Source of the DNA: an uncultured Eubacteriales bacterium
GTDB taxonomy: Bacteria > Bacillota > Clostridia > Monoglobales > Monoglobaceae
DNA length: 64,000 nucleotides
Assembly (NCBI GenBank): GCA_958352815.1
Contig: CATWQA010000004.1
Location: 45,741-109,740 of the forward strand
Direction of reading: 5' to 3'
In this document: positions 26,685-35,645 of the stretch, one piece after another
How the letters are laid out: each line of letters begins with the position of its first letter
How positions within the stretch are numbered: the first letter of the stretch is position 1
Program-made: the position numbers and the translations under genes
The notes under the pieces: model-generated
The model's database searches: none
Told to the model about the DNA's origin: nothing
The model's input: only the letters and a program-made list of their open reading frames with translations

Positions 26685-29330
26685 ATGCAGAAATTAGGTT
26701 TAAATGAGATAAGAGAAAAGTTTCTGACCTTTTTTGAATCAAAGGGTTGTTTGAGGCTGGACAGCTTTCCCCTTGTGCCGAAGAATGACGCGAGTCTGCT
26801 TCTGATTAATTCGGGTATGGCTCCCATGAAGCCATGGTTCCAAAACCCCGAAACGGCTCCAAAAAGACGGGTTACCACCTGCCAGAAGTGCATCAGAACA
26901 GGCGATATTGAAAACGTGGGAAAAACAGCGCGTCACGGCACATTTTTCGAGATGCTCGGCAACTTTTCTTTCGGAGATTATTTTAAGAAGGAGGCAACAG
27001 CCTGGGCTTGGGAGTTCTTCACAAAGGTTATGGAAATTCCCGAGGATCGTCTTTGGGTGTCGGTGTACGAGGAGGACGACGAGGCAAAGGATATATGGAT
27101 AAACGAGGTTGGCGTTGACCCCTCAAGAGTTGTTAAGCTGGGCAAGGAAGATAACTTCTGGGAGCACGGAACAGGCCCCTGCGGACCCTGCAGCGAGATT
27201 TACTTTGACCGAGGCGAGGAGTACGGTTGCGGCAGTCCCGACTGCGGCGTGGGCTGTGAGTGCGACCGTTTCATGGAGGTTTGGAACCTGGTGTTCACCC
27301 AGTTCGACAAGGACGAGGACGGCAACTATAACCCCCTGCCCAATCCTAATATAGACACGGGTATGGGTCTTGAAAGGCTTGCGGTTGTTATGCAGGGAGT
27401 GGACAACCTGTTTGAGGTTGACACTGTCCAGGACGTAATGAAGCACATTTGCAGCATTGCAAACATTGAGTATAACCAAGATGAGAAGAAGGACGTTTCT
27501 CTCCGCGTTATCACCGACCATATCAGAAGTACGGTTATGATGGTGTCCGACGGGGTTATTCCCTCAAACGAGGGCAGGGGTTACGTTCTGCGCCGCCTGC
27601 TCAGACGCGCCGCAAGACACGGAAAGCTTCTTGATATAAACAGGCAGTTCCTGTTCGAGGTTGCGGACACGGTTATTGACTGCTCAAAGGACGCATATCC
27701 CGAGCTTGACGAAAAGAGAGAGTACATCAGAAAGATTATCAGAAAAGAGGAAGAACGCTTTGACGCAACGATAGATAACGGTCTTGTTGTGCTCAACAAG
27801 TATATTGAGGACGCAAAGGCGGAGAGCAGAGCAAGCCTCACGGGTGAGGAGGCGTTTAAGCTTCACGATACCTACGGCTTTCCTCTGGACTTGACGGTGG
27901 AAATGGCAGAGGAGCAGGGGCTCAGCGTTGACGTTGAGGGCTTTAACGCCGAAATGAAGAAGCAGAAGGAGACCGCCAGAAACGCCAGAGACGACAGCTC
28001 CAGCTGGGACGGCGACGAGGTGTACGAGTTTGAAATGGTGAACGAGCCTACAGAGTTTGTGGGCTATACCTCCATGGAAGCAGAGAGTGCGGTTGCGGGC
28101 ATTGTTGCGGAAAACGAGGTGTCCGCGGTAATCTCCGAGGGAGAGACGGGCATAATCGTGACCTATAAGACCCCGTTCTATGCTGAAATGGGCGGTCAGT
28201 CGGGCGATAAGGGAGTGATTTACAGCGATACCGCAAGGGCGGAGGTTCTGTATACAAGAAAGACCGATGAGGGCATATACCTCCACGATGTTAAGGTTGA
28301 AAGCGGAAGCTTTAATCTTGCGGATAAGGTTACTCTTGAGGTTGACAGAGCAAACAGAATGTCAATCGCCAGAAACCACAGCGCAACCCACCTTTTGCAC
28401 AAGGCGCTTAAAGACGAGCTGGGTTCTCACGTGGCTCAGGCAGGTTCTCTCGTTACCTCTGACAGGCTGCGTTTTGACTTCTCTCACTTTGAGGCAATGA
28501 CAAAGGAGCAGCTTGAGAGAGTTGAGGCAAAGGTCAACCAGGTTATTCTGGCGGCTATGCCCATAAATGTTCAGGAGCTGCCCATTGATGAGGCAAAGGA
28601 GCTGGGGGCAACGGCGCAGTTCGGCGAGAAGTACGGCGATGTGGTCAGGGTTGTCTCCATGAGCGACTACAGCATCGAGTTCTGCGGCGGAACCCATTTA
28701 AGTAATACAGCCCAGTGCGGATTGTTTAAGATTGTGTCGGAAAACGGTGTTGCGGCAGGCGTAAGGCGTATTGAGGCAGTGACAGGAAAGGGCGTTCTTG
28801 AATACATCAAGAGCAGGGATATTCTTATTGAGGCAACGGCGTCGGCTCTTAAAACAAACCTCATTCATGAGATTGACAAAAAGGCGGAGAGCCTTATGCT
28901 CCAGAGCCGTGAGCTTGAGAAGCAGGTTGAGAGCTTTGCCGAGAAGATGGCGGCAATGAGAACCAAGAATATGCTGGCGTCCATTAAGCATTTGCCCGAG
29001 GTTAATTTGCTTACAGCTCAGGTTGACGGCGCAACTGCAGGCGAGATGAAAACAATGGCGGACACCGCAAAGAATAACATGACAGACGGCGTTATAGTTT
29101 TGGCGTCCAACACAGACGGAAAGATTACATTTGTGGCTATGGCGATGAAAGAGGCTGTTGCCAAGGGTGTTCACTGCGGAAAGATTATTAAGGCGGTGAC
29201 CGAGGTCTGCGGAGGAAAAGGCGGCGGCAAGCCCGACATGGCTCAGGGCGGCGGCAAGGACCCTCTGAAGATTGACGACGCTCTTGCAATGGTTGACGAA
29301 ATCGTTGCTGAGCAGACAAAGCAAGGCTAA
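26685..29330 (+). CDS. alaS: Alanyl-tRNA synthetase
   Basis: An 881-residue class II synthetase of normal length that charges tRNA-Ala. In order: the aminoacylation domain (LNEIREKFLTFFESKGC, the RVTTCQKCIRTGDIENVGKT region, GRGYVLRRLLRRAARHG), the editing domain with HSATHLLHKAL and the CGGTHLSNT zinc motif, and the C-terminal C-Ala domain (GGGKPDMAQGGG). ATG 26685 follows a weak GAGG site. No T-box leader was recognised upstream. The HIT gene follows after 21 bases. Confidence 0.98.
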   Translation: MQKLGLNEIREKFLTFFESKGCLRLDSFPLVPKNDASLLLINSGMAPMKPWFQNPETAPKRRVTTCQKCIRTGDIENVGKTARHGTFFEMLGNFSFGDYFKKEATAWAWEFFTKVMEIPEDRLWVSVYEEDDEAKDIWINEVGVDPSRVVKLGKEDNFWEHGTGPCGPCSEIYFDRGEEYGCGSPDCGVGCECDRFMEVWNLVFTQFDKDEDGNYNPLPNPNIDTGMGLERLAVVMQGVDNLFEVDTVQDVMKHICSIANIEYNQDEKKDVSLRVITDHIRSTVMMVSDGVIPSNEGRGYVLRRLLRRAARHGKLLDINRQFLFEVADTVIDCSKDAYPELDEKREYIRKIIRKEEERFDATIDNGLVVLNKYIEDAKAESRASLTGEEAFKLHDTYGFPLDLTVEMAEEQGLSVDVEGFNAEMKKQKETARNARDDSSSWDGDEVYEFEMVNEPTEFVGYTSMEAESAVAGIVAENEVSAVISEGETGIIVTYKTPFYAEMGGQSGDKGVIYSDTARAEVLYTRKTDEGIYLHDVKVESGSFNLADKVTLEVDRANRMSIARNHSATHLLHKALKDELGSHVAQAGSLVTSDRLRFDFSHFEAMTKEQLERVEAKVNQVILAAMPINVQELPIDEAKELGATAQFGEKYGDVVRVVSMSDYSIEFCGGTHLSNTAQCGLFKIVSENGVAAGVRRIEAVTGKGVLEYIKSRDILIEATASALKTNLIHEIDKKAESLMLQSRELEKQVESFAEKMAAMRTKNMLASIKHLPEVNLLTAQVDGATAGEMKTMADTAKNNMTDGVIVLASNTDGKITFVAMAMKEAVAKGVHCGKIIKAVTEVCGGKGGGKPDMAQGGGKDPLKIDDALAMVDEIVAEQTKQG

Positions 29331-29351
29331 TACAGGATTGGAGGGATAATA

Positions 29352-29693
29352 ATGGATTGCTTGTTCTGTAAAATAATAAAGGGAGAAGTGCCTTCAACAA
29401 AGGTATATGAGGACGATAACGTGTACGCGTTTTTGGACATCGACCCGCAGGCTCCGGAGCACATCATCTTTGTTCCGAAGAAGCATATAGGCTCGGCGAA
29501 TGAGCTAAACGAGGAAAACTCAGCAGTTGTTGCAAAGATTTTTGAGGCGATTGCCAAGGTCGCAAAGGAAAAGGGCTTTGCGGAAAAGGGTTACAGAGTA
29601 GTAAATAACTGCGGCGAGGACGGCGGACAGACGGTGGGACATATCCACTTCCACCTGCTGGCGGGCAGGTCGCTGCAGTGGCCTCCGGGCTAA
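29352..29693 (+). CDS. HIT family (HINT-like) nucleotide phosphoramidase
   Basis: A 113-residue HIT protein with the N-terminal CLFCKIIKGEVPSTKVYEDD zinc/fold motif and the catalytic triad HIHFHLLAGR near the C-terminus. HINT proteins hydrolyse aminoacyl- and lysyl-AMP-type phosphoramidates, which fits its position 21 bases after an aminoacyl-tRNA synthetase; that link is an inference. GGAGG precedes ATG 29352. It ends at a clear terminator. Confidence 0.94.
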   Translation: MDCLFCKIIKGEVPSTKVYEDDNVYAFLDIDPQAPEHIIFVPKKHIGSANELNEENSAVVAKIFEAIAKVAKEKGFAEKGYRVVNNCGEDGGQTVGHIHFHLLAGRSLQWPPG

Positions 29694-29701
29694 GAAGCTT
29701 T

Positions 29702-29735
29702 AAATGGGCTGTCATATTAAGATAGCCCATTTTTT
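29702..29735 (+). terminator. Terminator of the alaS-HIT operon
   Basis: AAATGGGCT pairs with AGCCCATTT, followed by TTTT. The T tract overlaps the start of a degenerate 93-bp-type element (TTTTGATAAAG at 29732). Confidence 0.85.
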
Positions 29736-29905
29736 GATAAAGACTTTGTCTACATTGTCAACGAGGCTTGGTATGGCTCCCGAAAAATCGAAGATTTTTT
29801 GGGAAAGAGGAGGAGCAAGGCAGTAGGCGAATGTTTTTCTTGTCAAAGAAAAACGTAGCTTAGCGAACTTTGCTCCGACGAGGGTGGGCGAATAGCTTCA
29901 AGCCT
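29732..29905. repeat. Degenerate mosaic repeat block
   Basis: Begins TTTTGATAAAGACTTTGTC (a diverged element end), then AACGAGGCTTGGTATGGC, a TCCCGAAAAATCGAAGAT hairpin arm, and an inverted copy (29834-29890) of the insert found in 26043-26099. It ends GGGTGGGCGAATAG. No gene is visible in 29694-29952. Confidence 0.7.
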
Positions 29906-29952
29906 TACAGATTTATCGACAGCCCTTTTAACATCATAAAAAGGAGAAGAAA

Positions 29953-30342
29953 ATGAAACCTTTAATTTTATTTTATAATACGGACGAGGGAAAAATCAAT
30001 AAAATGAAGCCCGTCCTGGCGCTTATGGGCATAGGTATTAAAATAGTGGGAGAGGAGCAGCTTTTTAATTCTGTTGGCTTTACGGCCTACCCGGAGGAGT
30101 ATGAAAATAAGCCCGAAGCTCCCTATGACGTTCCTAGGCCTGACTTTGAGTTTATGCTCCTTTGCGGCATGGATCAGAAGAATATGAATTTGGTGCTGGA
30201 CTTTATGAAAAAGAATAAGCATAACATAGCCGTCAAGGCAATGCTCACCGACACCAATAAGGATTGGAGCTTTATCAGGCTTTTAAACGAAATTAACGCC
30301 GAGCGCAAAATGATGGCGCAGCAAATTAAGTCAAAAAAGTAA
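29953..30342 (+). CDS. DUF3783-type small protein
   Basis: A 129-residue soluble protein: LILFYNTDEGKINKMKPVL at the start, FEFMLLCGMDQKNMNLVLDF in the middle, and a C-terminal amphipathic stretch ending in Lys. This resembles DUF3783, a small Firmicute family of unknown function. AAGGAG precedes ATG 29953. It is a single gene between two repeat blocks. Confidence 0.75.
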   Translation: MKPLILFYNTDEGKINKMKPVLALMGIGIKIVGEEQLFNSVGFTAYPEEYENKPEAPYDVPRPDFEFMLLCGMDQKNMNLVLDFMKKNKHNIAVKAMLTDTNKDWSFIRLLNEINAERKMMAQQIKSKK

Positions 30343-30360
30343 AAGCGTTTGCTTTGATAT

Positions 30361-30381
30361 GCACCTCCATTTTGGAGGTGC
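30361..30381 (+). terminator. Hairpin after the DUF3783 gene
   Basis: A perfect 8-bp stem GCACCTCC/GGAGGTGC with loop ATTTT, 18 bases after the stop codon. No U tract follows, so termination is plausible but not certain. Confidence 0.5.
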
Positions 30382-30403
30382 ACAGACTGTCGAAAAAGTG
30401 TAT

Positions 30404-30496
30404 TTTTGATAAAGGCTTTGCCTTTGAAACCATTGCTGAGCCCATATTCCGCCATGCCAAGCCGCGGCGGCAATGTGGCCAAAGCCTTTATCAAAA
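30404..30496 (+). repeat. 93-bp terminal-inverted-repeat element, full copy 3
   Basis: TTTTGATAAAGGCTTTG at the left and CAAAGCCTTTATCAAAA at the right are perfect 17-bp inverted repeats. The interior matches copies 1, 2 and 4. It is followed by TTATAAGGTTGCGTAATTG, which precedes copy 4 in inverted form. Confidence 0.92.
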
Positions 30497-31000
30497 TTAT
30501 AAGGTTGCGTAATTGTATATACAGGGGTTTGGGGCGTTGCCCCTCGTCGCAATATGCCTTTTCGCTCGCCCATGCCTATTCGGCAAGGCTTCGCTTTTAC
30601 GGGCATGTGCTCCTCATTCTCAAAAAATCTTCGATTTTTCGGGAGCCTTACCCGTCTCGGCGGCTTTATTTATGTAATCGGGATAGTCACCACAGTAAAT
30701 TAATATTTCGTAGGGGGCGGCTTCCCAGACGCCCCGTTGCTAAATTGTTTGTATATATAACTAAAAGTAAGATGTCCCCCGCCTCTGAGTCGAAACAGAC
30801 TTCGTTACGTTCTGATTTTATCTACATAAAATTAATCACACCGCTGCGTCGTTTCTTCTCTATCCCCCAAAATCATCGATTTTTGAGGAACCCTAAGGCG
30901 GGTTCCACTTACTTTTTTCAGTGGGAGCTACAATCTCCCACTGAAACGTTGAATGACGGGGCAAAGCCCCTTATTGAATCAAAACCGTTTAATGCGAATA
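30497..31000. repeat. Mosaic repeats downstream of element copy 3; no gene
   Basis: Contains TTTGGGGCGTTGCCCCTCG with GCCTATTCGGCAAGGCTTCG and CAAAAAATCTTCGATTTTTC (also in 42480-42600), the GGGGCG/CGCCCC module (30710-30736), and the TTACGTTCTGATTTT/ATCACACCGCTGCGTCG module (30787-30852). A 252-codon open frame spans these repeats but is an artefact. A hairpin of CAGTGGGAG/CTCCCACTG (30919-30940) precedes the end of the ABC operon. Confidence 0.7.
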
Positions 31001-32731
31001 CTATATCTCCCATTCTTGGCCGGCAGCCTGCAGCTTTACCATATGGGGATAGATTTTGCCTGTGTTCATCAGTTCTTCCGGTGTACCCTGCTCGGAAACA
31101 ACCCCCTCTGAGAGTACAACCACCTTATCAGCTCCGCTTACGGTGCGCATACGGTGGGCAATAACGAGGACGGTTTTATCCTTTATCAGCTTTGACAAAG
31201 CGGACTGAATTAAGGTTTCGTTTTCCACATCGAGGCTCGCCGTTGCCTCATCCAGCAGAATAATGGGGGCGTTTTTCAAAAATGCCCGCGCGATTGAAAT
31301 GCGCTGCCTTTCGCCGCCTGACAGTTCACAGCCGTTTTCGCCGATCATGCTGTGATAGCCGTCGGGCAGCTTTAGGGCAAATTCCTCACAATTTGCCAAT
31401 TTCGCTGCGGCGATTACCTCTTCATCGGTAGCGTCCTTTCTGCCTATTCTGATATTTTCCATAATCGTATTATTAAACAGAGTTACGTCCTGGAATACAA
31501 TAGAATACAGGGACAGAAGTGTTTCAGGCTCTACCTTTGATATATCCATACCGCCGACGGTAATTTTTCCTTTGTTAATATCCCAGAATCTTGCCGCAAG
31601 GCGAGATACTGTTGTTTTTCCGCCGCCGGAGGGACCAACCAACGCCGTGACTTCCCCCTGCCTTGCCGTAAATGATACATCCTTTAATACGGTTTCCTCT
31701 GAGTTATAGGCAAAGCCCACTCGGTCAAATATAATATCATAGCCGTTGTTGGTTAACTCATTTCTGCCGGTTTGCACAGGGTGATCAAGAATTTCATTCA
31801 TGCGGTTTATATTCGTTCCGGTGGAAATTACCGCCGCAAGGTTTTGCAGCGCGCCCTCAAGCGGGGAATATAGCCTTGAAGCAACCAGTAAAAACATAAA
31901 GAACAGAGGAATATTTATTTCTCCGCGAATGAGCAAAATCGAGCCGACAAGTGCAACCGTGGCAATTCCAAACTTTAATATAAGCGTTGATGAAACAACG
32001 AACAGGGCTGTTCCCAGCTCTGAAATAATGTGCCGCTTTTCTACATAATCAATTTTATCATTAAGCCCCTCTAAATAGCGGTTTTCTCCGTTGTTTGATT
32101 TCAAATCCTGTAGGCTTTCAATGCACTCCTGAACGCCGCTTTCAAGAGCAACGTTTGCGGCTACGGATTTACGGTTGAAATACTCCTGTATACGCGCAGA
32201 AAAGAATGTGATTGCAAAGGCGATCGGCAAAACCCAAACAGCTGCAAGAGCCATACGCCAATCGTAGAAAAACAGAGAAGCTCCCACTAATGTTGCTAAA
32301 ACAACAGAACCGATTAAATCGGGTACAAAATGAGAAAAAGCAGTTTCGAGAGTTGCGCAGTCCCCCATAATGGAATTTGTTAAATCCGCAAGATCTTTCT
32401 TTCCGAAATAGGACAGGGGAATTTTACGGAGCTGCTCAGCCAGGGAAATACGCCTAACCCCGCTCTCCACATAAGTCGCCAAATAGGCGGTGTTATATTG
32501 GAACCAAGTTGCGATATATATGAGCGCAAGACAAATTATTGTACCAATCACATAGAAGGCGGTGCGGCTTCCGCTTACGCCGCCGTTCATCATATCAATA
32601 ACAAAGAAGTACAAAAGACCCACAGGGAACATAAAGGTTAATCCCTGCGCGGCAAATGCGATACACGCTTTTATTAAATCAACCGCGCCCTGTTTTGATA
32701 ATGCAAAGCGTTTTTGTAATTTCTTAATCAT
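31001..32731 (-). CDS. ABC exporter subunit 2 (fused membrane and ATPase domains)
   Basis: A 576-residue half-transporter with a six-helix membrane domain (~20-310) and a C-terminal ATPase: Walker A GPSGGGKTTVSRLAARF, Q-loop region YSIVFQDV, signature LSGGERQRISIARA, Walker B PIILLDEATAS and H-loop IAHR. The start is ATG 32731, overlapping the upstream stop in ATGA, with AAGGAGG 7 bases before it; the longer frame lies inside the upstream gene. It forms a heterodimer with the preceding gene. The TetR neighbour suggests inducible efflux of a drug or metabolite; IrtAB-like siderophore transport is another possibility. Confidence 0.9.
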   Translation of the reverse strand: MIKKLQKRFALSKQGAVDLIKACIAFAAQGLTFMFPVGLLYFFVIDMMNGGVSGSRTAFYVIGTIICLALIYIATWFQYNTAYLATYVESGVRRISLAEQLRKIPLSYFGKKDLADLTNSIMGDCATLETAFSHFVPDLIGSVVLATLVGASLFFYDWRMALAAVWVLPIAFAITFFSARIQEYFNRKSVAANVALESGVQECIESLQDLKSNNGENRYLEGLNDKIDYVEKRHIISELGTALFVVSSTLILKFGIATVALVGSILLIRGEINIPLFFMFLLVASRLYSPLEGALQNLAAVISTGTNINRMNEILDHPVQTGRNELTNNGYDIIFDRVGFAYNSEETVLKDVSFTARQGEVTALVGPSGGGKTTVSRLAARFWDINKGKITVGGMDISKVEPETLLSLYSIVFQDVTLFNNTIMENIRIGRKDATDEEVIAAAKLANCEEFALKLPDGYHSMIGENGCELSGGERQRISIARAFLKNAPIILLDEATASLDVENETLIQSALSKLIKDKTVLVIAHRMRTVSGADKVVVLSEGVVSEQGTPEELMNTGKIYPHMVKLQAAGQEWEI

Positions 32732-34503
32732 GCTTTTACCTCCTTTGCAAGCTTCCATGCTGCCGCCCGGGAATAGTTATTCCACATGCGGGCAAAGATA
32801 CCGTTTCGCTCTACCAATTGGCTGTGAGTGCCGCTTTCGGCAATTCTGCCGTTTTGCATAACATAAATGCAATCGGCGTTTGTGATTGATGACAGCCTGT
32901 GGGCAATCATAATAACCGTCTTTCCCTTTGAAAGAGCCGATAAGGCCTGTTGAACGCGCACCTCGTTGTCAGGATCGGCGAATGCGGTGGCCTCGTCAAG
33001 GATCAGGAGCGGTGCATTTTTTATAATTGCGCGGGCGATTGCAATGCGCTGCTGTTCGCCGCCTGACAGGTATACGCCGTTCGCGCCGATAACCGTATCG
33101 ATACCGTCGGGCAATTTCTCGATTATGTCAAGGCACTGTGCGGCTTCCAATGCGCGAATAACCTCGTCGCGTGTTGCGTCGGGCTTTGCCATGCGCACGT
33201 TTTCCAATATAGACGCCTTAATAAGTCGGCTGTTTTGAAAAACAAAGGATATCTTGTTCATCAGCACTTCTTTTGGTATATTGCATATGTCGATATTTCC
33301 GATTAAGACGCGCCCTTCCTGCGGATCAAAAAATCTCGTAATAATATTGGCAAGAGTGGTTTTTCCGCCGCCGGATGGGCCGACCAACGCAACTGTCTGT
33401 CCGGATTTAATGGTTAGTGACACATCGTCCAGCGCATTTTTCTTCCCGTCGTAGCTGTAACTGATATGCTCCAGTGTAATCGTATTGTCGCTTGGCACGT
33501 GCTTTTCTCCCGCTGCGGGCAGGGGTTTTTCATTCAGCACCTCGTCTATTCTGCTGATTGCATCGCCCACTATCATTGAGTCCTCGCTCATAAACATAAT
33601 CTTTGTCAGTGTCGTACCTATAACGGGAGTAATCACAATGTAGAAAATAAGATTTAGCAGCAGCTCATTTGTTACGCCGCCTTTACTGAATATTATGCCG
33701 CCGGCAATCAAAAAGGCGAATACTGCGTTGATTGCCGTTGTGTAGCACATCATGGGAAGTCTGAGAGCCTTTGTGTACGCAATCACCCATTTTTCGTAAT
33801 TGTCAATTGAGCCCTTGAAGCGTTTGAAGGAAAAGATTGTCTGTCCGAAGGTTTTTACTACAGGTATACCACGAACATATTCAACAGCTTCGTTTGCCAT
33901 ATCGGAAAGAGCGTTTTGATATTCCGTCATTTTCTTTTCCATTCCTGCGCCCGTCATTTTCATCATAATTAAAAAGCCGAGGGCAACGGGGATAAGACTT
34001 AAAAGCCCCAAACGCCAATCAAATACAAGCAGCAGTACGATTAAGCCTATAGGAGTGGCAATCGCTCCCGCCTTGTCGGGCAGCCTGTGGGCAAGATAGG
34101 TTTCGGTGGCGGCGCTTGAGGTGTTTACAATCCGTCTTAAATTGCCGCTTCCGTATTTTTCTGTTATGCCAAGGGGCAGAGCTGTAATGTGCCGCATGAG
34201 AGCCTTGCGTATGTTTGAGGCTACTCTGAATGCGCTTAAATGCGAGCACATCAGAGCGGCTATGTAAATAACAACGGATAATGCCGCAAACAATACGGCA
34301 AGCCAACCGTACTGCGTAAGATTTTTTGCTTCATCGAAATTGGGTGCGGTATTTAGGACGTCTCTGATTATCCGCCATATATAAATAAACGGCACAAGCG
34401 CAAGAAGCGCACTGATAACAGACAATATCCACGAAGCATATGTCAGATATTTATGACCTCCCGCATAAGCCATAAGCCTCGATAAATTACTTTTGTTTTT
34501 CAC
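32728..34503 (-). CDS. ABC exporter subunit 1 (fused membrane and ATPase domains)
   Basis: A 591-residue half-transporter with transmembrane helices in ~20-310 and an ATPase with Walker A GPSGGGKTTLANIITRFF, signature LSGGEQQRIAIARA, Walker B PLLILDEATAF and the H-loop IAHRLSS. The start is GTG 34503 with AAGGAGG 7 bases upstream. It overlaps the partner gene by four bases. A perfect 16-bp palindrome, GTTAGTTTAAACTAAC, sits 20 bases upstream of the start and is a likely operator. The substrate is unknown. Confidence 0.9.
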   Translation of the reverse strand: MKNKSNLSRLMAYAGGHKYLTYASWILSVISALLALVPFIYIWRIIRDVLNTAPNFDEAKNLTQYGWLAVLFAALSVVIYIAALMCSHLSAFRVASNIRKALMRHITALPLGITEKYGSGNLRRIVNTSSAATETYLAHRLPDKAGAIATPIGLIVLLLVFDWRLGLLSLIPVALGFLIMMKMTGAGMEKKMTEYQNALSDMANEAVEYVRGIPVVKTFGQTIFSFKRFKGSIDNYEKWVIAYTKALRLPMMCYTTAINAVFAFLIAGGIIFSKGGVTNELLLNLIFYIVITPVIGTTLTKIMFMSEDSMIVGDAISRIDEVLNEKPLPAAGEKHVPSDNTITLEHISYSYDGKKNALDDVSLTIKSGQTVALVGPSGGGKTTLANIITRFFDPQEGRVLIGNIDICNIPKEVLMNKISFVFQNSRLIKASILENVRMAKPDATRDEVIRALEAAQCLDIIEKLPDGIDTVIGANGVYLSGGEQQRIAIARAIIKNAPLLILDEATAFADPDNEVRVQQALSALSKGKTVIMIAHRLSSITNADCIYVMQNGRIAESGTHSQLVERNGIFARMWNNYSRAAAWKLAKEVKA

Positions 34504-34523
34504 TTTAATACCTCCTTATTGTG

Positions 34524-34539
34524 GTTAGTTTAAACTAAC
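34524..34539. promoter_or_regulatory. Palindromic operator upstream of the ABC exporter operon
   Basis: GTTAGTTTAAACTAAC is a perfect 16-bp palindrome in the 75-base gap between the TetR gene and the ABC operon. The same GTTAG-N6-CTAAC arms occur at 35646-35661 directly downstream of another promoter. A shared regulator is inferred. Confidence 0.7.
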
Positions 34540-34578
34540 TCTATATTAAAATTAAATGGGCTAATGTCTCGAAAAGCA

Positions 34579-35196
34579 CTAAAAGCCCATAATTTTTTGC
34601 CAGCCGGCAGTGTAAAATGCGCGTAAATCTTTGAGATTTTCTACCGCTTCGGAATAGGGCATATCGTGAATTATCATTTCAAAATACGCAGATAGCATTC
34701 CGCTTATCAGCATATGCTCCAGTCGTGGATTGAGAAGCTTGGAATGCATGCCTAGGCCCTTCAGCACATCATTAAATTTGTGCGTTGCGTCAACCTCAAT
34801 CTCAACCATTTCGTGTACATAGTTTTCGTACCTTGTACCCTCCGCACAGCATAGAATAAGCTTAAATTCATCGGGATATTTATACATATATTCAAGTATG
34901 GTTTCCATACAATTCCCCGATACTTCACCCATGCTCCGAGCCTGCTCCTCGTGGGACAGCCTTGTGAAGTCAGTCTGTGCTTTTTTATAAACAGACATAA
35001 CGTAGTCAGCCTGCTTTGCCACAAGGGCGTCAAAGAGTTCCTCTTTGCTTTTGTAATAGCCGTAGAACGCACCCGTCGTCACGTTTGCGGTCTTGACTAT
35101 ATTCCGAAGCGATGCGCTCCGAAACCCTTTTTCGAGAAATTCCTTTTTCGCTGCCGACAAAATATTGTCGAGTGTTTTCGTCTCCTCTATGCTCAA
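34579..35196 (-). CDS. TetR family transcriptional repressor
   Basis: A 205-residue TetR-type regulator. The N-terminal HTH is clear (ILSAAKKEFLEKGFRSASLR, then GAFYGYYKSKEELFDALV), and the all-helical C-terminal domain has no recognisable ligand motif. The start is TTG 35196 with an AAGGCGG site 8 bases upstream; no in-frame ATG precedes the HTH. It lies directly upstream of, and co-directional with, the ABC exporter, which it probably controls. Its own promoter overlaps a repeated palindrome, suggesting autoregulation. Confidence 0.9.
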   Translation of the reverse strand: MSIEETKTLDNILSAAKKEFLEKGFRSASLRNIVKTANVTTGAFYGYYKSKEELFDALVAKQADYVMSVYKKAQTDFTRLSHEEQARSMGEVSGNCMETILEYMYKYPDEFKLILCCAEGTRYENYVHEMVEIEVDATHKFNDVLKGLGMHSKLLNPRLEHMLISGMLSAYFEMIIHDMPYSEAVENLKDLRAFYTAGWQKIMGF

Positions 35197-35234
35197 ACAT
35201 TCACCGCCTTTTATTCTATATAACGCCGTTATAT

Positions 35235-35286
35235 AACACTGTTATTATAACAGTGTTATTATAACAGTGTTATATAGGCTTGTCAA
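35235..35286 (-). promoter_or_regulatory. TetR promoter overlapping a triple operator
   Basis: On the minus strand TTGACA (35286-35281), 17 bases, TATAAT (35263-35258). The region 35235-35271 contains AACACTGTTAT followed by two copies of its inverse ATAACAGTGTT; the first pair forms a perfect 23-base palindrome. The -10 box lies within the repeat, so a bound repressor would block it. TetR as the binder is inferred. Confidence 0.8.
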
Positions 35287-35348
35287 GAGCTAAAATAGAA
35301 AAATTTTTCTTTCTGCAAACGCGATGCAGTCTAAATCCTTTTTTGTAC

Positions 35349-35426
35349 TCAAATTTTTCCAATACAAATCCCGAGTGCTATATCGTCTTTATTATACACG
35401 CATACATCGCCTTTGTATTTCATCAT
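35349..35426 (-). pseudogene. 25-codon open frame, probable gene fragment
   Basis: An ATG at 35426 with AGGAG 11 bases upstream opens a frame beginning MMKYKGDVCVYNKDD and ending ICIGKI. I recognise no family. It lies between the methyltransferase remnant and tetR on the same strand, and is probably part of the same decayed gene or operon. Confidence 0.3.
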
Positions 35427-35438
35427 TGTCTTTTTCTC

Positions 35439-35570
35439 CTATTTCACACACCTAAAACAAGCCATTATAACACGGTTTACAAGCGAGCCTAAAAAGGTGG
35501 CACTTGTTATCATTCCGTCATAAAAGTTGTTTTTACCTAATTTTTTATATGCTGATTTTATATTAGCCAT
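35439..35570 (-). pseudogene. N-terminal remnant of a SAM-dependent methyltransferase gene
   Basis: A 43-codon frame starting MANIKSAYKKLGKNNFYDGM. From memory this resembles the N-terminus of a class I SAM-methyltransferase family found beside TetR genes in Clostridia. The frame then runs into a stop, and no SAM-binding motif follows, so the rest of the gene is lost. It retains an RBS (GGGGGTG), a consensus promoter and an operator-like palindrome upstream. The family call is tentative. Confidence 0.5.
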
Positions 35571-35645
35571 TTCGCACCCCCGTCAAGGAATTTATTATAC
35601 AATACATAAACCCCTTTTATTTTATCCGTAAATTTTTCCAATTAA

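Noticed and set aside
30406..31164. A 252-codon open frame on the plus strand
   Set aside because: It spans the 93-bp element, other repeat modules and the 3' end of the opposing ABC transporter gene. Its composition is not protein-like and it has no RBS.
35235..35271. Short CRISPR-like direct repeats
   Set aside because: The three AACACTGTTAT-type units are 11 bases long, inverted as well as direct, and overlap a promoter. They fit a repressor operator.
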